A stretch of DNA of 64,000 bases from CAVUAT01 sp963739545 (GTDB lineage Bacteria; Actinomycetota; Thermoleophilia; Solirubrobacterales; 70-9), in the NCBI GenBank assembly GCA_963739545.1, contig CAVUAT010000014.1, positions 1,488,001 through 1,552,000 on the forward strand. The letters run 5' to 3'. This document shows positions 56,977-64,000 of this stretch, piece by piece (the first letter of the stretch is position 1; every line of letters begins with the position of its first letter). The notes under the pieces were generated by a model, which searched no databases, was not told the DNA's origin, and saw only the letters and a program-made list of their open reading frames with translations. The position numbers were made by a program, and so were the translations under genes.

Positions 56977-58419
56977 CTAGCCGGGGATGTCGGCGCCTGC
57001 GGCGAGATCCGCCTGGGCGCGGGCCTCGACCGCGATCGCGGCCTCGAGCAGCTCGGCCAGCGAGCGGTTCAACCCCTCGGCGATCTGCTCGACGTCCTCC
57101 ATCGAGTCATAGTCGGCGAGCAGGCCAAAGTTCGTCGTGCCGTTGTAGCTCATGATCGCGATGGCGAGCGCGTGGTGCTCGGGCAGGAACGCGACCGGGA
57201 AGACGTCCTGGAGCTCGCGGCCGAGCAAATAGAGCGGGATCTGCGGCCCGGGCACGTTGGTCACGATCAGGTTGAACAGGGTCGTCGAGAAGTTGATCCG
57301 AGCGGCCTGCGCGAGCAGCGTCGGCGGGGCGAAGTCGTTGAAGCGCGAGATCACCTCGGCGCCGAGCGCCTGCTTGGAGTCCTTCAGGTCGTCCATCGAG
57401 GCGCGCACGATCCCGAGCCTCTTGACTGGGTCCTCGACGTACACGGGAAGCGGCCCGCGCATCGCGGCGATCTTGTTTCCGAGCTGCCCGTGCTCGTCCT
57501 CGGCTCGGATCGAGACCGGGACGAGCGCGCGGAGCTCGAGCCCCTCGGTCCGTAGGCCGCGCCCCTGAAGCCAGCTGCGCAGTGCGCCGCTGACGACCGT
57601 CAGCACGACGTCGTTGACCGTGCCGCCGAGAGTGTTCTTGATCCGCTTGAAGTCCTCGAGGCTCGCCCGGGTCCACGCGAAACGCCGGTGCGAGCCGATG
57701 TCGACGTTCAGCGGCACGTCCGGCGCGGGGTTGGTGAAGTTCCACGCGACCTCACCGAGCGCCTCGACCGAGTCGGTCACCTTGCGGGCGCTCGAGCGCG
57801 GATGCGACGCCGCCCTCAGCACCCGGCGGGTCAGCTTGATGGGCGCCTCGGCCACCTCGGCGATTCCCATCGCTGCCATCTCTGCGGGCGAAGGAGTCGG
57901 CTTTGCGACCCAGGCCGATTCGGGCTCGACGCGCTCGGGCACCGGCTTGACGTCGAACAGGACGGTCGCGATGTCGACTCCCGCGACACCGTCGACGAGG
58001 GCGTGGTGCGTCTTGTTGACGAGCGCGAAGCGGTTGCGCTCGAGGCCCTGTACGAGCCAGAGCTCCCAGAGCGGCTTCGAGCGGTCGAGCGCCTGCGAGA
58101 ACACCCGCCCCGCGATGTTCTTCAGCTGCTCCTCGGACCCAGGCGCCGGAAGCGCGGAGTGGCGCACGTGGTAGGCGAGGTTGAAGTTGGGGTCGTCGAT
58201 CCAAAACGGTCTTCCCGTCTGCACCGGCGGGAACGCCAGCTTCTGGCGGAATCGCGGTACGAGGTGCAGGCGGCTGCGCACGTGGTCGAGGAAGTCGTCG
58301 TAGCTCGGCGGCGGGCCCTCGAAGATCAGGACGGCGCCGACGTGCATGTGGCTGTCGGAGCTCTCGTTCGTCAGAAACGAGGCGTCGATCGACGTCAGTC
58401 TGTCGAGATGGGTCTGCAT
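56977..58419 (-). CDS. Wax ester synthase/diacylglycerol acyltransferase (WS/DGAT)
   Basis: The 480-aa protein has the catalytic HHALVDG motif (HHxxxDG, about residue 140), the N-terminal LDRLTSIDASFLTNESSDSHMHVGA start and VTNVPGPQIPLYLLGRELQDVFPVAFLPEHHALAIAIMSYNGTTNFGLLADYD near the C-terminus, all typical of the actinobacterial enzyme. It makes wax esters or triacylglycerol from acyl-CoA. ATG 58419 is set by TAGGGT 10 bases upstream. The gene is divergent from ispH. Confidence 0.95.
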   Translation of the reverse strand: MQTHLDRLTSIDASFLTNESSDSHMHVGAVLIFEGPPPSYDDFLDHVRSRLHLVPRFRQKLAFPPVQTGRPFWIDDPNFNLAYHVRHSALPAPGSEEQLKNIAGRVFSQALDRSKPLWELWLVQGLERNRFALVNKTHHALVDGVAGVDIATVLFDVKPVPERVEPESAWVAKPTPSPAEMAAMGIAEVAEAPIKLTRRVLRAASHPRSSARKVTDSVEALGEVAWNFTNPAPDVPLNVDIGSHRRFAWTRASLEDFKRIKNTLGGTVNDVVLTVVSGALRSWLQGRGLRTEGLELRALVPVSIRAEDEHGQLGNKIAAMRGPLPVYVEDPVKRLGIVRASMDDLKDSKQALGAEVISRFNDFAPPTLLAQAARINFSTTLFNLIVTNVPGPQIPLYLLGRELQDVFPVAFLPEHHALAIAIMSYNGTTNFGLLADYDSMEDVEQIAEGLNRSLAELLEAAIAVEARAQADLAAGADIPG

Positions 58420-58429
58420 CGGATCGCAA

Positions 58430-58435
58430 ACCCTA
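58430..58435 (-). promoter_or_regulatory. -10 box TAGGGT for leaderless WS/DGAT gene
   Basis: Minus-strand TAGGGT ends 10 bases before ATG 58419. Confidence 0.5.
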
Positions 58436-58496
58436 TCCGCGCCGGACCGCGCCCACAACGCCGAAGCATGCCGGTGGGCAGGCGAGGCGAGCCGGG

Positions 58497-58502
58497 TACC
58501 CT
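58497..58502 (+). promoter_or_regulatory. -10 box TACCCT for leaderless ispH gene
   Basis: TACCCT ends 9 bases before GTG 58512, favouring this start over GTG 58503, which directly abuts the box. Confidence 0.55.
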
Positions 58503-58511
58503 GTGGACCAC

Positions 58512-59519
58512 GTGTCCCCCCGTTCAGCGACAGAGAAAACCGGGCCCACGAAGGTCCTGCTGGCAGCGCCTCGCGGCTACTGCGCAGGCGTCGATCGCGC
58601 CGTGCAGACGGTGGAGCACGCCCTCGACATCCACGGCGCGCCGATCTACGTCCGTAAGGAGATCGTGCACAACAAGCACGTCGTCGATCAGCTGACCAAG
58701 CGCGGTGCGATCTTCGTCGAGGAGGAGACGGAGGTGCCTGAGGGCGCAATGGTCGTCTTCTCCGCCCATGGCGTCGCCCCGAGCGTGCACGCCAACGCGA
58801 AGGCCAGGCAGCTGCGCACGATCGACGCGACCTGCCCCCTCGTCACCAAGGTCCACGTCGAGGCGCGCAAGTTCGCCGCCGAGGGCTACACGATCGTCCT
58901 GGTCGGCCACGACGGCCACGAGGAGGTCGAGGGGACGACGGGCGAGGCGCCTGACAACATCGTCCTGGTCGAGACCGAAGCCGACGTCGAGACCCTCGAG
59001 GTCGACGACCCCGACCGCGTCGCCTACATCACCCAGACGACCCTGTCGGTCGACGAGACGACGTCGATCATCGACGCGCTGAAGCGCAAGTTCCCGAACA
59101 TGACCGGCCCGAAGACCGACGACATCTGTTACGCGACCACGAATCGCCAGCAGGCCGTCAAGCAGCTCGCCCGCGAATGCGACCTGATCCTTGTCATCGG
59201 CTCGACCAACTCTTCGAACTCGGTTCGCCTCGTCGAGGTCGCGCGTGAGCACGGCGCCGCCTCCCACCTGATCGACTTCGCCCGCGAAGTCCAGGAGGAG
59301 TGGCTCGAGGGAGTCGAGACCGTCGGCATCACCTCCGGCGCGAGCGCACCCGAGGAGCTCGTCGAGGAGCTCGTCGAGTTCTTCCGCGAGCGAGGCGCAG
59401 ACGACATCGGGGAGCTGAAGACCGTCGAGGAGGACGTGCGTTTCATGCTGCCGACGAAGATCCGCCGCGAGCTCGCCGAGCAGGCGGGCACGGGCACCGC
59501 TCTCCCGGTCGTCGGCTAG
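58512..59519 (+). CDS. ispH: 4-hydroxy-3-methylbut-2-enyl diphosphate reductase
   Basis: The 335-aa protein has the Fe-S cysteines in APRGYCAGVDRAV, DATCPLVTKVH and DICYATTNRQ, along with SSNSVRLVEVA and TSGASAPE. It reduces HMBPP to IPP and DMAPP in the last step of the non-mevalonate (MEP) isoprenoid pathway. GTG 58512 fits the leaderless rule. Its C-terminal 77 bases are overlapped by the converging FTR1 reading frame. The gene stands alone. Confidence 0.96.
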   Translation: MSPRSATEKTGPTKVLLAAPRGYCAGVDRAVQTVEHALDIHGAPIYVRKEIVHNKHVVDQLTKRGAIFVEEETEVPEGAMVVFSAHGVAPSVHANAKARQLRTIDATCPLVTKVHVEARKFAAEGYTIVLVGHDGHEEVEGTTGEAPDNIVLVETEADVETLEVDDPDRVAYITQTTLSVDETTSIIDALKRKFPNMTGPKTDDICYATTNRQQAVKQLARECDLILVIGSTNSSNSVRLVEVAREHGAASHLIDFAREVQEEWLEGVETVGITSGASAPEELVEELVEFFRERGADDIGELKTVEEDVRFMLPTKIRRELAEQAGTGTALPVVG

Positions 59520-62052
59520 CTCCTAGTCGCGCGCGCGTTCGCGGCGCGGCTCGAGTCGCTGCGGGGTCTTGCGTGCGGTCGATCTCCTTCGCGGGAGAGT
59601 CGCCGTTGGAGTGCCCGTTCACGTTCGCGTTCCCGTTCCCGTTGACGCGCGTTGCGGCGGGAGCCTCTTCGTCGGCGTGGAACTGCTCCTCGGCCTCGGC
59701 GATCGCCTTGCGCACGTTGCGCTTGCGGACCCACTCGGCCGCGAAGTAGCTGCCGATCACGAAGGCGAAGGCTGCGATCTGAGCTCCGATCGTCTCCCAG
59801 GTCGGGAAGATCCCGAGCCAGGTCCCCATCCACAGGGGCACGTCGATGTCGATCGGGGTGATCGAGATCCAACCGACGCCCTGGAGCGTGCGCATCGTGT
59901 TGCCGACCATCACCACGAGGACGAGCGAGATCAGCACTCCGGTGACGATCAGCATCTTCTTGTAGGGCAGCCGCTGCTCGAGCTTGAACGTGACGGCGCC
60001 GACGGCGGCCACGCCCACCAACCCGAGTCCCACGCCGGCGAGCACGATGCCCGTGCCGGCCTCGAGTTGGAGCGCCTGCAGGAAGAGCACTGTCTCGAAG
60101 CCCTCGCGGAAGACGCTGGTGAAGCCGAGCATGTAAAGCCCGAAGACCGTGGCCCCGGCGGCGACACCTCCGGCGGCCGCACCCGCGAGCGCTTTGCTTC
60201 GCTTGCGGTGGCTCGAGATCCACTCGGTCCAGTAGACCTTGTGGAAGAACCAGTTGAGGACCAGCAAGAGGATCGCGATCGCGACCAGGCCCACCACCGC
60301 CTCGAGCTTCTCGCCGTACTGCGCGAGCTGATCGAGGAGAAGCACGGCGATCGCGAAAAGGAGGGCGCTGGCAGGCAGGCCCAGCATCGCTCCGCGCAGA
60401 ATCGGCTGTCGCAGCCGGCGGTTGCCTCCCACCATGCTGGCGGTGATGGCAGCGATGATCAGGATCGCCTCGAGGCCCTCGCGGAAGACGATCAGGGCGG
60501 CGTTGGTGATCACCGTGATCCCGCTCGCGCCTTCCCCGGTCGTTCCCTTGGCCCGGTCAAGGGCCTCGTCCAAAGCGAGGCGCGTGTCGCGCACGTCGCG
60601 GGCAGAACCGTCGTCTGCGATCAGCTCGGCGAGCCCCTGCTTGCCCTCGGCGCCGTACCAGACGTAGCCCTCGACCTCCGCCGTCAGCTGGGGGTCGAGG
60701 CCGCGCAGCAGCCGCTCGGGGCCGAACTCGAAGAACGCGTACGCGCTGAGCCGAGCGCCTTCGGCCTGCTCGCGCTCGCCGGCGTTGATGGCGGCTTCCA
60801 TCTGGTCGAGGCTGATCTCGATCAGGTCGAAGTCGGCCTCGGCGTTGGATTCCTTCAGCTCGTCGGGGAGGATCGAGTCCAGAGTCTCGCTCGCTTCGTC
60901 GTAGGCATCGTCCATCTCGTCCTGGGACGCGACCGCCGTTCCCTCCCCGGCTTCGACGGAGATCGTTTCGAGCTCGGCCAGCGCGGCCTCGACGGTCGCG
61001 GCGCCCTCGGGCTCGCGCTCGGCCAGAAGCCCCTCGAGATCGGTGAAGGCCGACTGCGCCCCCTCGCTGAAGGCGATGGCCTCCTGGATCTCGAAGTCGA
61101 GGGTGACCTCGCCATCCTCGGTCCCGCGGTCGTACTCGATCGGAATCAGGTCGAGGAAGCGAATCAGCTGCTGGGCGCGCCGAACCTGCTCGTCGGGGGT
61201 CAGCGGAGCGGCGGTGAAGCCGTCGACGTCGGAGAGCACCAGGTCGCGAGCGGCGGTGAATGCGTCAACGTCGCCGCGCGCGGCCGCGGCCTGCATCTGC
61301 GCGAAGTCGCGGTCGGTCTTGGCCCGTGCCTCAGGGCCGCGCAGCTCCTCGTACTCGGTCGCGAGCATCGGCCAGTAGCCGGCCGCGATTGCGGCATTCT
61401 CGGCGAAGGCGGGCTTGAAGCCTCGTTCGGAAGCCCGGGCGGCGTCGTCGAGGTAGGTGATCAGCCGCGCCTGGTAGGCGTCGAGCAGGTCCTTGCGCAC
61501 ACTGGTCACGGCCTCCTCGGGCGTGGTCTCACCCGCCTCGAGCTCGTTCAGCGCGGTCGTCGCATCCACGCCGGGGCGCGTGAACCGGGTCGCTTGGCGG
61601 AAGTCGCGGATCAGCAGCCAGCCACGGGCACGCTCGATCTCGCCGGCGCGGGTGGCCTCGACGGCCACTGCGAACGCGCCTCGGCGGATTGCCGCGAGCG
61701 CGCGGCCGCGGGCGGCGGCGAGCGCCACCTCGTTCCCCGATGCGGCCGCGGTGCTGGCGGCGGCCACCGCGGATCGAAGGTCGCGCAGGGAGCCCGGGGA
61801 GGAGGTCGCGAGCTCGCGCTCGAGCCGCCCGGTGATCGCACCCTCGGCCGCCTCGACCCGCTCGGCGGCGCGCGCACCCCCGTCGAGCAGCAGGTCGGTC
61901 TGCGCCTCGAACAGCCCTGCGCGAACCTCTTCGGCCTGCGCCCAGGGTGCGTCGGCGGAAGCGGGCGCCGCGCCCGATCCGGCGGCCAGCCCCGCGAGAG
62001 CGAGGACGAACGCCCCCCTTGCGAGGCTCCGGCGGATCGAGCGCGGCGTCAA
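59443..62052 (-). CDS. FTR1-family high-affinity iron permease with long N-terminal extension
   Basis: The 869-aa protein has a signal peptide (residues 1-33), about 470 residues of helical extracytoplasmic sequence, and the FTR1 channel (about 505-760). Its two REGLE-type iron motifs are FREGLEAILIIAA (about 522) and FREGFETVLFLQ (about 649). The C-terminal tail after the last helix is low-complexity (VNGNGNANVNGHSNG) and runs antisense into ispH. The family transports ferric or ferrous iron with an extracellular partner such as EfeO. TTG 62052 follows GGGAGCAG. It lies 12 bases after the EfeO-like lipoprotein gene. Confidence 0.92.
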   Translation of the reverse strand: MTPRSIRRSLARGAFVLALAGLAAGSGAAPASADAPWAQAEEVRAGLFEAQTDLLLDGGARAAERVEAAEGAITGRLERELATSSPGSLRDLRSAVAAASTAAASGNEVALAAARGRALAAIRRGAFAVAVEATRAGEIERARGWLLIRDFRQATRFTRPGVDATTALNELEAGETTPEEAVTSVRKDLLDAYQARLITYLDDAARASERGFKPAFAENAAIAAGYWPMLATEYEELRGPEARAKTDRDFAQMQAAAARGDVDAFTAARDLVLSDVDGFTAAPLTPDEQVRRAQQLIRFLDLIPIEYDRGTEDGEVTLDFEIQEAIAFSEGAQSAFTDLEGLLAEREPEGAATVEAALAELETISVEAGEGTAVASQDEMDDAYDEASETLDSILPDELKESNAEADFDLIEISLDQMEAAINAGEREQAEGARLSAYAFFEFGPERLLRGLDPQLTAEVEGYVWYGAEGKQGLAELIADDGSARDVRDTRLALDEALDRAKGTTGEGASGITVITNAALIVFREGLEAILIIAAITASMVGGNRRLRQPILRGAMLGLPASALLFAIAVLLLDQLAQYGEKLEAVVGLVAIAILLLVLNWFFHKVYWTEWISSHRKRSKALAGAAAGGVAAGATVFGLYMLGFTSVFREGFETVLFLQALQLEAGTGIVLAGVGLGLVGVAAVGAVTFKLEQRLPYKKMLIVTGVLISLVLVVMVGNTMRTLQGVGWISITPIDIDVPLWMGTWLGIFPTWETIGAQIAAFAFVIGSYFAAEWVRKRNVRKAIAEAEEQFHADEEAPAATRVNGNGNANVNGHSNGDSPAKEIDRTQDPAATRAAPRTRARLGASRRPGERCPCPPARRARGGSSSAA

Positions 62053-62064
62053 TTCATCTGCTCC

Positions 62065-63180
62065 CTATGCCTCCTGCAGCTCGATGCCGAGCTGCTGGGC
62101 GGCCTGGGTGATCTGGCCGGCGATCGCCTCAGCCTGGCGCTGGGCCTCGACGCCGAGTGTGTCGGCCTCCTGGGCCGTGTACTTCCTGCCGTCGACCTCG
62201 CGGTCGCGCAGGTCCTCGACGTACGCGAGCAGCTCTCGGAGCTGCTTGCGGGTCTGCTCGGCCTGCTGCGGGTTCTCGGCCGCGATCTGCGGCTCTATCT
62301 GGTCGTAGGTGAGGACCAGGCCGCTGAGGATGTCGGCGATGTCCTGCAGTCGCGACGCGGCAACGAAGGACTGCTCGGTCGCCGCAGCGCCGGCGACGAA
62401 GCGCGAGTTCTTCCATGCCTCGAAGTACTCGCTCATCGTCGGCGTCATCACGGTTAGCGCCGTGAACGCGTCGGACGGCGTCGGCTCGAACTCCTGCGCG
62501 TCGGCATCAAGCGACTGGGCCTGAGCCTCGAACTCCTTCGTCGCGGCGGAGAAGATATCGGCGTCGGGGAGCCCTTCGCCGAACTCCACCTGGCCGTCGC
62601 CGTCGATATCGCCCTTGACTCCCTTTGCGAGGAAGTCCGGGTTGGTCCCGTAGAGCGACGTCTCGGTGACGAAGAAGAGGTTGCCGGGCTGCTCAAGCGT
62701 TTCGCCGTTCGGCAATTCGAGGCTGAACGAGACCGCGTTCTCGGGATCGGAGGCGTCGGCGCCAGCGTCGATGTCGACGTCGTACTGGGCCAGGCGCGGC
62801 ACGCCGGCGACGATGCCCTCCATCTCCTCGTATGACGGATTGGCTTCGACGAAGGTGGCCTTGGCGTCCTCGAGGATGCGCTGCACCTCCGCCCGGTTCT
62901 CGGCCAGCAGGGCGTCGTAGTCGAAGTTCGCCGCCTCGGCCAGCGCGTAGTACTCGTCGCCGAGCTCACGGAGCTCGGTCGTGTGCTCTGCCAGCGTGGC
63001 GGAGTGGTCGGTGAGGTAGTCCTTGATCGCGCTCAGGTCCTGTGCGTTGGTGTCAGCGGCGGTGGTCGTGTCGCCCTCGTCGTCGTTGCCGCAACCGGCG
63101 GCCGCGATCGCGAGCGCCGCGAGCGGCGCCGCCACCAGCCCAGTGCGAAGCCTCCGGGTGCGGATGCTGTCGTGGTCCAT
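62065..63180 (-). CDS. EfeO-like (imelysin/M75-related) iron-associated lipoprotein
   Basis: The 371-aa protein has a lipobox signal (LVAAPLAALAIAAAGC, Cys about residue 29), an Asp/Thr linker, and a helical domain with imelysin-type features (LSAIKDYLTDHSATLAEHTTELRELGDEYYALAEAANFDYDALL, TYDQIEPQIAAENPQQAEQTRKQLRELLAYVEDLRDREV). Its middle holds an EF-hand-like VKGDIDGDGQVEFGEG calcium loop. It probably delivers iron to FTR1. ATG 63180 has GGAGG 7 bases upstream, and a DtxR-like box precedes it. Confidence 0.82.
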   Translation of the reverse strand: MDHDSIRTRRLRTGLVAAPLAALAIAAAGCGNDDEGDTTTAADTNAQDLSAIKDYLTDHSATLAEHTTELRELGDEYYALAEAANFDYDALLAENRAEVQRILEDAKATFVEANPSYEEMEGIVAGVPRLAQYDVDIDAGADASDPENAVSFSLELPNGETLEQPGNLFFVTETSLYGTNPDFLAKGVKGDIDGDGQVEFGEGLPDADIFSAATKEFEAQAQSLDADAQEFEPTPSDAFTALTVMTPTMSEYFEAWKNSRFVAGAAATEQSFVAASRLQDIADILSGLVLTYDQIEPQIAAENPQQAEQTRKQLRELLAYVEDLRDREVDGRKYTAQEADTLGVEAQRQAEAIAGQITQAAQQLGIELQEA

Positions 63181-63221
63181 CAATCGCCTCCGTTTGTAGC
63201 CTAAGCCTTCTGTTTCGGCCG

Positions 63222-63241
63222 CCCTAATTAGGCGACCCTAA
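63222..63241. promoter_or_regulatory. DtxR/IdeR-like iron box
   Basis: CCTAATTAGG and TTAGGCGACCCTAA overlap into a double palindrome 42 bases upstream of the EfeO-like start. Minus-strand TTAGGGTCGCCTAATTAGG matches 12 of 19 positions of the DtxR/IdeR consensus, with the TTAGG and GCCTAA cores intact. Confidence 0.65.
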
Positions 63242-63316
63242 TGAACAGAAGCCGGGAGGCTACATCAAAATCCGACCTTGCCAATCGGAATGGCGTTTCG
63301 TCGCGAAGCCTTCCGG

Positions 63317-64000
63317 CTATGCGGCGGGCCCTGGCGAGAACTGCACAGAGTGGATCGAGACGCCCGGCGGCGTCTCGATCTCGAGTCGGTGGTCGCCGTG
63401 GAGCTCCGAGTCCGCAAGCTCATACAGGCCCGGCCCCTCGACGGCCACCGGCTGTGGGGGCCCGCCGTCGAGGCTGACCGCAAGCGTTCCCTCGCCATCG
63501 CCCGCCGCGTACGCGCCAGCGGCTTGGTAGGAGAGCTCGAGCACGCCGCCGTCGGGCCCCGCCGTCCACGGCTCGCCCTCCCTGCCGCCGGGGAACAGCT
63601 CGGGCGACGGCGCGATCACCGCGGCGCCGGGCGCGTCGCTCGGGCGCAGCGGCTCCAGGGCCGCGGGCCACCCGCTCGCCGGGGGGTCGCCGAGCTGCTC
63701 GCGGATCACCTCCTCGGTCGTCGCGTACTCGCCCTCGCCGAGGTGGTACCAGCGCAGCGCGCCCCCGCGGCCCCAGAGGAAGAGCGATGGCCATCCGCGG
63801 CAGCCGTAGCCGCGAAACGTGCTGAGGTCGGAGTCGACGGCCACGGGCCAGTCGATACCGAGGCCGGGGAGCGCGCGCTCGACCGCCGCCGCCGGGCGGG
63901 TCAGCGAGAAGCGGGGGGAGTGCACACCGAGGACGCCGAGGCCGTGCCCGCGGTAGCGCTCGCGCCAAGCGCGGACGTACGGCAGAGCGCGCACGCTGTT
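63317..64000 (-). CDS. C-terminal part of DipZ-like thioredoxin-domain protein (5' end outside window)
   Basis: The frame runs off the right edge, so the N-terminus is missing; 227 codons are visible. The sequence NSVRALPYVRAWRERYRGHGLGVLGVHSPRFSLT and FRGYGCRGWPSLFLWGRGG is the redoxin part of DipZ/CcdA-like proteins, which normally has CxxC just before RALPYV. A C-terminal beta domain (GEPWTAGPDGGVLELSYQAAGAYAAGDGEGTLAVSLDG) follows. It probably handles disulfides outside the cell. The end lies 133 bases before the EfeO-like gene. Confidence 0.85.
   Translation of the reverse strand, partial: NSVRALPYVRAWRERYRGHGLGVLGVHSPRFSLTRPAAAVERALPGLGIDWPVAVDSDLSTFRGYGCRGWPSLFLWGRGGALRWYHLGEGEYATTEEVIREQLGDPPASGWPAALEPLRPSDAPGAAVIAPSPELFPGGREGEPWTAGPDGGVLELSYQAAGAYAAGDGEGTLAVSLDGGPPQPVAVEGPGLYELADSELHGDHRLEIETPPGVSIHSVQFSPGPAA
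63353..63380. repeat. Perfect 12-bp inverted repeat inside the dipZ-like gene
   Basis: GATCGAGACGCC and GGCGTCTCGATC pair perfectly around CGGC about 36 bases before the stop codon. As RNA it would form a strong hairpin inside the coding sequence, possibly serving as terminator. Confidence 0.6.

Noticed and set aside
59569..62457. 962-codon open frame antisense to the iron permease
   Set aside because: Composition (Gly, Arg, Leu, Glu, Val repeats) is that of an antisense shadow, while the minus strand has REGLE motifs and membrane helices.

Overview
The window is a 64 kb stretch of very GC-rich bacterial chromosome. It carries about 66 densely packed genes, with one tRNA and no sign of phage, transposon or CRISPR. 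Codon use (G/C at almost every third position), a zinc-binding RskA-type anti-sigma factor, WS/DGAT acyltransferase, MarP-like protease, AddAB-type nuclease and a c-di-AMP riboswitch of the actinobacterial form point to an actinobacterium. A SigH-type sigma factor of the Bacillus kind together with the gene style suggests the class Thermoleophilia (Solirubrobacterales-like); that placement is inference.

Layout. 1-7.3 kb: end of a SigH-like sigma gene, tRNA-Thr(TGT), an iron-dependent alcohol dehydrogenase/maleylacetate reductase relative, a PlsC-GpsA fusion (glycerolipid precursor synthesis), two ECF sigma factor modules (one with an RskA-like anti-sigma factor) and a rhomboid protease. 7.3-14.1 kb: SRPBCC and BtuF-like genes, pterin dehydratase, a CNNM/CorC transporter with a possible leader peptide, and M1 and M28 secreted peptidases. 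14.1-22 kb: 3-hydroxyacyl-CoA dehydrogenase, thiolase and acyl-CoA dehydrogenase (fatty-acid type metabolism, the last behind a TetR-like operator), AlkA, MBL hydrolase and a cell-wall-binding protein. 22-25 kb: M23 peptidase and two related single-pass membrane proteins. 25-32 kb: the aspartate-family cluster lysA-hom (fused), thrC, SHOCT protein, two thioredoxin-fold proteins, thrB and a Ser/Gly-repeat protein. 32-37 kb: small enzymes, a hybrid-style histidine kinase/response regulator pair, and a CAP-domain protein under a c-di-AMP riboswitch. 37-43 kb: FHA protein, lipoprotein, penicillin-binding protein, MarP-like protease and an HxlR regulator. 43-52 kb: FAD monooxygenase, GGCT-like protein and AddA/AddB. 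52-64 kb: HAD hydrolase, FxsA, SufT-like protein, DHFR-like reductase, WS/DGAT, IspH and an iron-uptake unit (EfeO-like lipoprotein plus FTR1 permease behind a DtxR-like box), ending in a truncated DipZ-like thioredoxin gene.

Recurring signals. Many genes have a TAnnnT -10 box 6-10 nt before the start codon and no Shine-Dalgarno sequence, which is the signature of leaderless mRNAs. Five convergent gene pairs end on a shared palindromic CTAG, so each TAG stop is read from both strands. A hairpin of about 23 bp that begins with the TGA stop codon itself recurs at four loci. The most unusual proteins are the LysA-Hom and PlsC-GpsA fusions, the two related membrane proteins at 23-25 kb, the Ser/Gly/Ala repeat protein overlapping thrB, a possible Mg-sensing leader peptide ahead of the CorC gene, and several very small ORFs.
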